From Isoetes taiwanensis (lineage: Eukaryota > Streptophyta > Lycopodiopsida > Isoetales > Isoetaceae), in the NCBI GenBank assembly GCA_021234155.1, contig JAJEKV010000005.1, positions 9,106,216 through 9,170,215 of the forward strand: a DNA stretch of 64,000 nucleotides. The letters are read 5' to 3'. Position numbers and translations under genes: made by a program. The first letter of the stretch is position 1. Every line of letters starts with the position of its first letter. Positions 57,790 through 64,000 of the stretch are shown here, in pieces. The notes under the pieces were generated by a model that saw only the letters and a list, made by a program, of their open reading frames with translations, made no database searches and was not told the origin of the DNA.

Positions 57790-58879
57790 AAAAATGAACT
57801 ACTATGTTTAACCGATATGATATCATAAGAAAACCATGGTATATGTGGTTTTTTATGCATGAATTTATTTGATAGAAGAAAACCACATGCCATAGTGATT
57901 TGTCTAAGCTGATAGTAGTTTATGATATGGTTATTCATGTCGATTGTAATGTTATAGTAGTTTATCAAAACTAGTTATGGTTTATGAGATAGTTTTTGCA
58001 CATTATATGGTGGTTCGTTAAACTAGTAATGTTATATCTATGAATTATGACATCCCAATAATTATTAGACCATCGCCACCATTTGGGTGTTCAATCAAAC
58101 TGATTGTCAATCTAACATTTTGATATTTGTAGGAGTTAACTTACCTTCGTACATTTTCAAATTTTTTCTTTTTCCAAATGCAACTTAACTGATGTAAATA
58201 TTCACTTATGGATATATGACATCCTCACATATAATCATAATGAATGTTACAACAAGGAAGATAGATCGCTGGAATGAATCTGATGCTGCCACGTGGCAGT
58301 CCCCTACAATCCGGAATGGAAACAGGGGCTGTGATTCCGCTTACCCGGTAAAAATCAAGAGCAATCGGTGAAGATTCGGCGAAGATGAACAGCAACTTGA
58401 AGATCCGATGCAGGCTTTCATCTTCCTTGTCCACTGCCGGTCGCGAGGCCCCCTCTGTCCACTGCGGAAGGGGGTCCCAATTTCCTCCCCCCTATACAAG
58501 ATGGTATGATGAGGATTTAGATAAGAGATATTTGTGTGTATATTTAAGTTTGTGAAAAGGTATTGTTATGTTCAATTTTGATCATGTCATATTTTACTTC
58601 ATGGTCGTGGTCAAGACTATGGGGTTTTGGGCGGGGGCGGGGGTGGATGAAGAAAAGGAACATGACCTTTGACAAAGGTAAGAGGGCATTAATAGCTATA
58701 CAACAGCATGGAATCTAGGCCAAAGAATTTACAGTTTACTAGAAACATTCAAGAAATAGGAGTATATTGTATTGGTTTGCATTATATAATCTGCAACTAA
58801 ATAGTAGCCATTGTTGCCGTTGTTAACGCCTACTACCACCTCTATTATAGGCACCACCATTACCTAGTCTAGCATCATC
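57790..58879. other. no gene recognised
   Basis: AT-rich sequence with repeated motifs such as ATAGTAGTTTAT and TATGGTTTATGAGATAG. No gene. Confidence 0.4.
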
Positions 58880-59035
58880 ACTACTGCGAAGGTTTTTCCC
58901 TTGAAAACCTTTCGAGGCAGGGGTTTTTTAATCCTAGTAGTAATGATTGTACTAGCCCATTGTATGGGTCCCATGGCCTATTGGTCTCCGTGGACATTAA
59001 AAAATCTATTCTATTCTATTTGGTCCCATGAGTAT
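58880..59035 (+). mobile_element. LINE 3'-end fragment
   Basis: Same sequence family as the 3' UTR of the minus-strand LINE at 57.3 kb but on the plus strand: CCTTGAAAACCTTTCGAGGC, GGGTCCCATGGCC and GTGGACATTAAAAAATC, ending in a short ATTCT repeat tail. Confidence 0.8.
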
Positions 59036-60017
59036 ATTGATCCCATGAGCTATTGATATAGGAGGATATAGGAGGATTTAGATTTGTTAATAACATTTTT
59101 TTTTATCATATTACTACTCAAATATCCTTTTGTTTAAGAGAGGCAAGATAATAAGTTCAATCAAACATAACTTCATTCTAAGACATCAACTCCCACCTTT
59201 GTTCATTTGATTTAAATATAAAAAATTATGGAAAACGATCAGATACAAATATCAAGGTAATAATATTGCAGCTATAGCTTCTCTAACCATTCTAAATGTA
59301 GCATATACAATGGCATCAACAACAACAGGTTGCTCATCTTACAATGGACTCAATGTTGTATTTATTGTTACATTATCGTTCTACTACCAAAGGTACGAAG
59401 CTTCGAACCCTGTCTCAAAATAGTATTCAACATGCCCAATGCCACAATTCATGTTAGGCATCTTGATAGGTAGTAAAGACATTCCGTGATTTTAAAAGAG
59501 TTACACTTGAGGTAGAACTGAAGCTTATAATGTATTTAGCCACTACAATGTTAGAATGTAAAACTCAATTTTAAATAAGCCATTACGAAGAAGATATAGT
59601 AGGAACTGATGACAAAATGCAAATTAACTTCAAAGTTGTGGCTGTAAATAGCAGAGTATGCAACAGAGAGAAGCACGAGCCAACTGACAGAAGAAAACAT
59701 TGCATTCTGCTAAATTTCACATAGACAAGGTAGGACCTTTGTTTGCTTCCTAATCAGAGTACAATCTAGCTACAATAATCTTTGTTTTAGTTGGAACTGA
59801 CACCTTAGAGGAAGTTAGAAGATAGAGATACAATATTAATGACCACATAGAATACAAAGCCATTGGAGGAAATGACGTATATTCTTCAAAAGATCCTTGG
59901 ACTTTTTCAAGAAGCAGATGCACCTTCATAGTATTCTAGAAGTCTATGGAGAATAATCATGAGTTGATCAACCCAATTAGACCATCACATATATCATCTC
60001 AAAAATAAACACGTAGT
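59036..60017. other. no gene recognised
   Basis: AT-rich sequence with only short frames and no recognisable repeat family. Confidence 0.4.
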
Positions 60018-60680
60018 CATGGAATAAATTACTACTCCTATATTTTAGTGTAGCCAAAATAGGTTTAGCTAAACTACCTTCAAATTGGGGCTAGAAGTTT
60101 CTACGACTTGGCTAAACTAAATGGTTTTTCTCCATCACAGTTTCTTGCTTTTGGCTAAACTTTCACAAAATGGAAAGGCAAATATTAGACATCACATTAT
60201 AGTAATTTAACAAAAATCCAAGCATTTTGGCAAAGACATTGAATTTATTGTAAATACATAAATCAAGACACAAACATACATGAACATGTTCAAAAAAAAA
60301 AGGGGGACTACATTGTTCTTTTCCTCTAATGCTTCAACTTTGTACTTGGAACAAGAAAGAAAGTGGAAAAAGAAAAGAAAAATATAAACCGTATTTGAAA
60401 TTTCTTGAAGTTAGTACATACATTGGTGTTGAATTTCAGGCTAATCTATCAATTTTTCCAAGCCCACTCTATCTTAGGTTTAGCTAATCGATATCCTGAT
60501 GGATATGTCTGGAGGTAAAGGTTTGGCTATTCAACCTAAAAACTCACTTGGGCGACAAAAAAAATTGGGCTAAAATTTTCTTTTTTTTGGGCATTTTTTC
60601 CATTTACTTTAGCCGTTTTTCTTGGCAAAACTGCTACAAAATAGCCATTTGGCTAACCTTAGCCGTTATTTTATTCCATG
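60018..60680 (-). mobile_element. hAT-type MITE 3
   Basis: 663 bp, CATGGAATAAATTACTACTC to TTATTTTATTCCATG, flanked by a perfect 8-bp duplication CACGTAGT (60,010-60,017 and 60,681-60,688). It is the same family as MITEs 1 and 2 but in inverse orientation and more diverged inside. No coding region. Confidence 0.93.
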
Positions 60681-61293
60681 CACGTAGTATAGAATAATGG
60701 AAAGTTGATCATCCAAATTAGATCACCAAATTAGATCAATGTATCAATGCAGAACAACAATCCATGAGTTGGTAGACCTAGTTGGTCTCTCAAACCGTCA
60801 TAGATTATCCCCCCCTCCTCCCCACATATCCTTCCACATCAACTTACATCATCCAACTTCTATTAGAAAGTGATGTATCATGGATATGATAACGGAAAAT
60901 AATATCCCAGATCTTTGAAGCAGATAGTTGCAAATGGTTACACAATATTTGATGCTCAATGGATAATGCAACCTCCAAAGAAATGTCCATGCTTCAAAGA
61001 AATGTCCATGCTTCAATCGATATGCCCTTTGTTGGCCTGCCATGCAACTATAGCTATGGAAGAATGCATCTCACATAAAGAAGAAAGAGACAAAGAGCAA
61101 CTATTTTTTTTACATTTTTAGAGGCTCCACGAAGGACTTACAAAACCACCAGCGCCCAAATCATTTGTAGATGGCATTCAACAAATTGATCATCCTTTCT
61201 CATTCCTTTAAATTAAATGGCCCATGCCCCATATTCTAATTTGATACAGACTCAGACCCAGACAGACCCAGATGAAATACTTAATATGGGGGG

Positions 61294-62232
61294 ATGGCCA
61301 CAAATTTTAATCATCCTATGAACATTAGACTTATTTCAAAAAAAGTGTCACCTTTTAAAAAGAAATGCAAATCGAAACTCCTTCATATCTCATTTAGGTT
61401 TTTCTTCTCCTCTTCTTTCTTGTTAGGGTTTCTAGGGTCGACGGCGGCGGCAGGTGCAGTAGTATGGTTGCCCCAAGCCATCACAGTTGCATATCAGAGG
61501 CATTTCGGCCAGCACATACTGCATATGTTAATCTATATCGCATTTGTGCTGCTCCATAAATTGACAGATTTCTCTTGCTGGTGATGGGCCACTTTGCGAA
61601 GTTCTTTATTGCTTGTGGGAGTATTTTTTTGTGCCTTCAATAAGAACAAGGAGGAATTGACTATTATGCTTGTGTAGCCTTGCTATACAGGCTGTGGAGC
61701 ACCTTTTCCATTCCAAGATGCCAAGAAAAGTCCGTGTAAGTACCCTTGTATAGAATCTTTTCTCTACTACGGTTACATATTTATGCTTGCCTAATTCTTT
61801 CATTGCTTTGCAGCAAGCTACTGCCACAGAGCTTCTTTGGATCAAAATTTTCCGCAAAGCTATTCCATCCTTCAGGTATGTATTGCATTAGCACTCTTGA
61901 CGCAAACAAAAAGGATTTCTTATACAGAAGTGCACTACTGACACAAAGAAAGCACTTTTCTTGTTCTTTTGTTTGTGGATTGTTATACCAAAGATCTGTT
62001 TGTGAACTACATTCGTATCAGGTCATCTATGGCTACAATATAAATCGATTTGCAGAACCCACATTGATTCTTATGTTTAAATAAGGAGATATGTGAAATC
62101 TTTGGCTCGTTTGCTTTTTATCTGGCAGGAAAAGGGCAGAGCTTGATGATTCGGTGACTGATGCCTCCTTAAGAGCAGCCAAATTTGCTGACAGGTCTTT
62201 AATTTGCAGATGCAACCCAACTTTTAGAAAGT
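61294..62232 (+). other. exon-like series of unknown gene
   Basis: After a 5'-UTR-like leader (TTAGGGTTTCTAGGGTCGAC) come short frames next to plausible splice sites: MPRKVR before GTAAGT (61,735), QATATELLWIKIFRKAIPSF after an AG near 61,812, and KRAELDDSVTDASLRAAKFA near 62,134. The protein is not recognised and the ends are unclear. It could be a decayed host gene. Confidence 0.3.
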
Positions 62233-62239
62233 AATGCAC

Positions 62240-63650
62240 GTTTTACAAAGGAGCATTTTTCCATTGTTGGTAGATTCATTTTACACTGTGCTCCCTTTTT
62301 TACAAATGTCTCTTTAGCATCTGGCAAAAAAGGTAGATCTTCTTCTCATTCATTGCTTTTTCTTATATTGCCTTTTTCATGCATGGGAATAGTTCAAAAT
62401 GTTTGTTTTCATAGTAGGCAGAACTTGGTTCAGTTTTGTGGCTTCTTCATCTTTACCAACAGATATTCATGAGACTCATATTTTTGAGTTAAAAAGGCTT
62501 CTTATGCGTCTTCTAATACTGTCATAAACTCCATTCTTTAGTAATTACACCTTTTATCTAGACCTTTGCAATTATAAGTTTTGTGGTTCATGCTTTTCTA
62601 TTCATGGCAATGAGTGTTTAGTTAAGGCTCCTAGTTCATCTCATAAACTTATTGATTCTGATTCACAGGAAACTTCTACTTCTTTTTTCAATCTTGATTC
62701 CAAGACATACATGAAAGTGGTGATGAGAGGACGGACCAGCAAAACGTTTTAGCATATTAATATAAAGTGAATTAAATAGAATGTTATGTGCGTTATGAAG
62801 CTGTTGTCAAAGTTCTAGCATTTATTTGCATCTCTGGGATTATCGCTACATTGAATTACACACGTTTTCAGTAGGAATGTGCATGTTGAAGCAAAAATCT
62901 GGTTGCTTGTGTTGCATTCTGAAAATTTTGAAGAATATCTTTTAGAAAAGCAAAAAAAAAATTTGAGGGCATTCCAGATACAAATATGGAAATATCAGGG
63001 TTCAAATCCCTGGCCCCTTGAACTGGCATATTTAACATATGATCACAGATCCTTTTTCAATGTGAAAGTATGATGTTTTATATAAAAGCTTGCACTAATT
63101 TTATTATCTTTTTAACAATTTTGAGCACCACTTATGCTTGCAAAATGGTAATGGTTTTCTAGATGAGTAGGTGTGACTACATTTATTGAACCAATATCAA
63201 GTTTATGGTCCAACATATTGTCATCTTCACTCAAAAACTATCATTACCTTGACAATAAAACCATTAGCAACTTGACCCAAAAGCTATCACTATCTTGGAC
63301 AAAAATCATTAGTATTTAACATATGTTTTTTAATAAAAATTTGGAAAGCTTTATTGTAAGGAACAACATTGGCTCATGCGAAAAAGGACTACCTTACTTT
63401 ATTTAGAAACCACTCTAAGTTACACGAACATTTTCGGCCAAGATCATTAGTGATTCACTGCCTACACTACTAGTTAAACCAGATACTTAAAACATAAATA
63501 TAAAACATAGTAAAAAACTAAATAACTTTAATAGCAAAAAGAACCCTGATGGTGAGCTATGGTATATAACTAGTCCTAGTTTTTCAACATATTAACCCAC
63601 AAAGTAATATTAATATATTATAGCGGTTTTGTGTAAAAACTATTATAATA
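62240..63650. other. no gene recognised
   Basis: AT-rich sequence. A tRNA-like T-arm occurs at about 62,998-63,014 without the rest of a tRNA. Confidence 0.4.
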
Positions 63651-63652
63651 AA

Positions 63653-63988
63653 CTAATAATGAATTTCTTTTGGGGGCCTTGTGTGGGTACGCAGGTAGCA
63701 TTGCGGGCCTCGTTCCAATGTGGGATTTATGTGGCGCTGGTAGTGTGCTGTCTTGACCTGTTCAAGGGCATTAGCATCCCAAAGCTTGCTGAGGAAGCAA
63801 TAGTCAAGATATTGCCTCAAGTTATGGTGATCTGCCTCTGTTTGCACATGTATGCACCTGTGCTCCTGCACATTCCATCTAGCCAACCATTGAGCTCTCT
63901 TTTCCCTCCAGCAGGCCTTGAGGCGCTGCGGCTCCATTGCCATGATATAAGCTAGTTTAGGGAGACGAGCATCGTCCATATTGACCAC
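63653..63988 (-). pseudogene. LINE ORF2 fragment (region between RT and C-terminal knuckle)
   Basis: Minus-strand frame contains LPKLAYIMAMEPQRLKACWR and HNLRQYLDYCFLSKLWDANA, then RHINPTLERGPQCYLRTHTR. This matches the section that precedes the IASIRTGxHxLRIETGRW block in plant LINEs. It stops at 63,653 where AT-rich sequence begins. It could be the part missing from the LINE at 57.45-57.79 kb, split by an insertion, or a separate truncated copy. Confidence 0.65.
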
Positions 63989-64000
63989 CTTCTGAAAATA

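Noticed and set aside
62990-63020. tRNA gene (CAGGG-TTCAAAT-CCCTG stem-loop)
   Set aside because: No acceptor, D or anticodon arms can be placed upstream, so it is a lone T-arm-like hairpin.

Overview
The window looks like transposon-dense, gene-poor nuclear DNA of a land plant. The reasons are GT-AG introns, Copia, Gypsy, LINE, Helitron and hAT-type elements, a PLS-type PPR exon and a plant-like galactokinase relic. The mix of elements and the DUF7869-type protein suggest a large-genome plant, perhaps seed-free (fern, lycophyte or bryophyte), but that is inference and the species cannot be named. No intact ordinary host gene was found.

Left flank (1-6.47 kb): a GGGATT microsatellite, a LINE reverse transcriptase relic, an unrecognised ORF, a decayed galactokinase and a 1-kb dispersed repeat (second copy at 43.9 kb).

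Centre (6.47-42.85 kb): I read this as one DNA transposon with diverged inverted termini (about 19 of 24 bases match) that later insertions have expanded. Removing them leaves about 8.2 kb with two divergent genes. The minus-strand gene is a ParB-like domain joined to an N4/N6-type DNA methyltransferase, in several exons. The plus-strand gene is a DUF7869-like protein, a candidate transposase. Between the genes, and inside introns of the methyltransferase gene, lie many copies of a palindrome with core GTATTCCGGAATAC. Both genes carry a few stops or frameshifts.

The nesting can be read from target-site duplications. A hAT-type MITE (8-bp duplication CTAGGGTC) sits in the DUF7869-like gene. 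A Gypsy retrotransposon (5-bp duplication GCTAA) sits in that MITE. Inside the Gypsy are a Helitron (in its 3' LTR), a second hAT-type MITE (AGTGCGAT, in gag) and a 6.2-kb non-autonomous inverted-repeat element (TTTAG), which holds a second Helitron. That element has termini like those of the outer transposon and its own palindrome array, with core GTATAAATTTATAC. A further inverted-repeat element (35.2-41.6 kb) breaks the 3' part of the DUF7869-like gene and carries a broken histone H3-like sequence and a gene for a very acidic protein.

Right flank (42.85-64 kb): the second 1-kb repeat, two adjacent foldbacks (one very CpG-rich), a decayed Copia element whose 3' LTR ends at a PPR exon, LINE tails in both orientations, a third hAT-type MITE (CACGTAGT) and exon-like relics of unknown origin.
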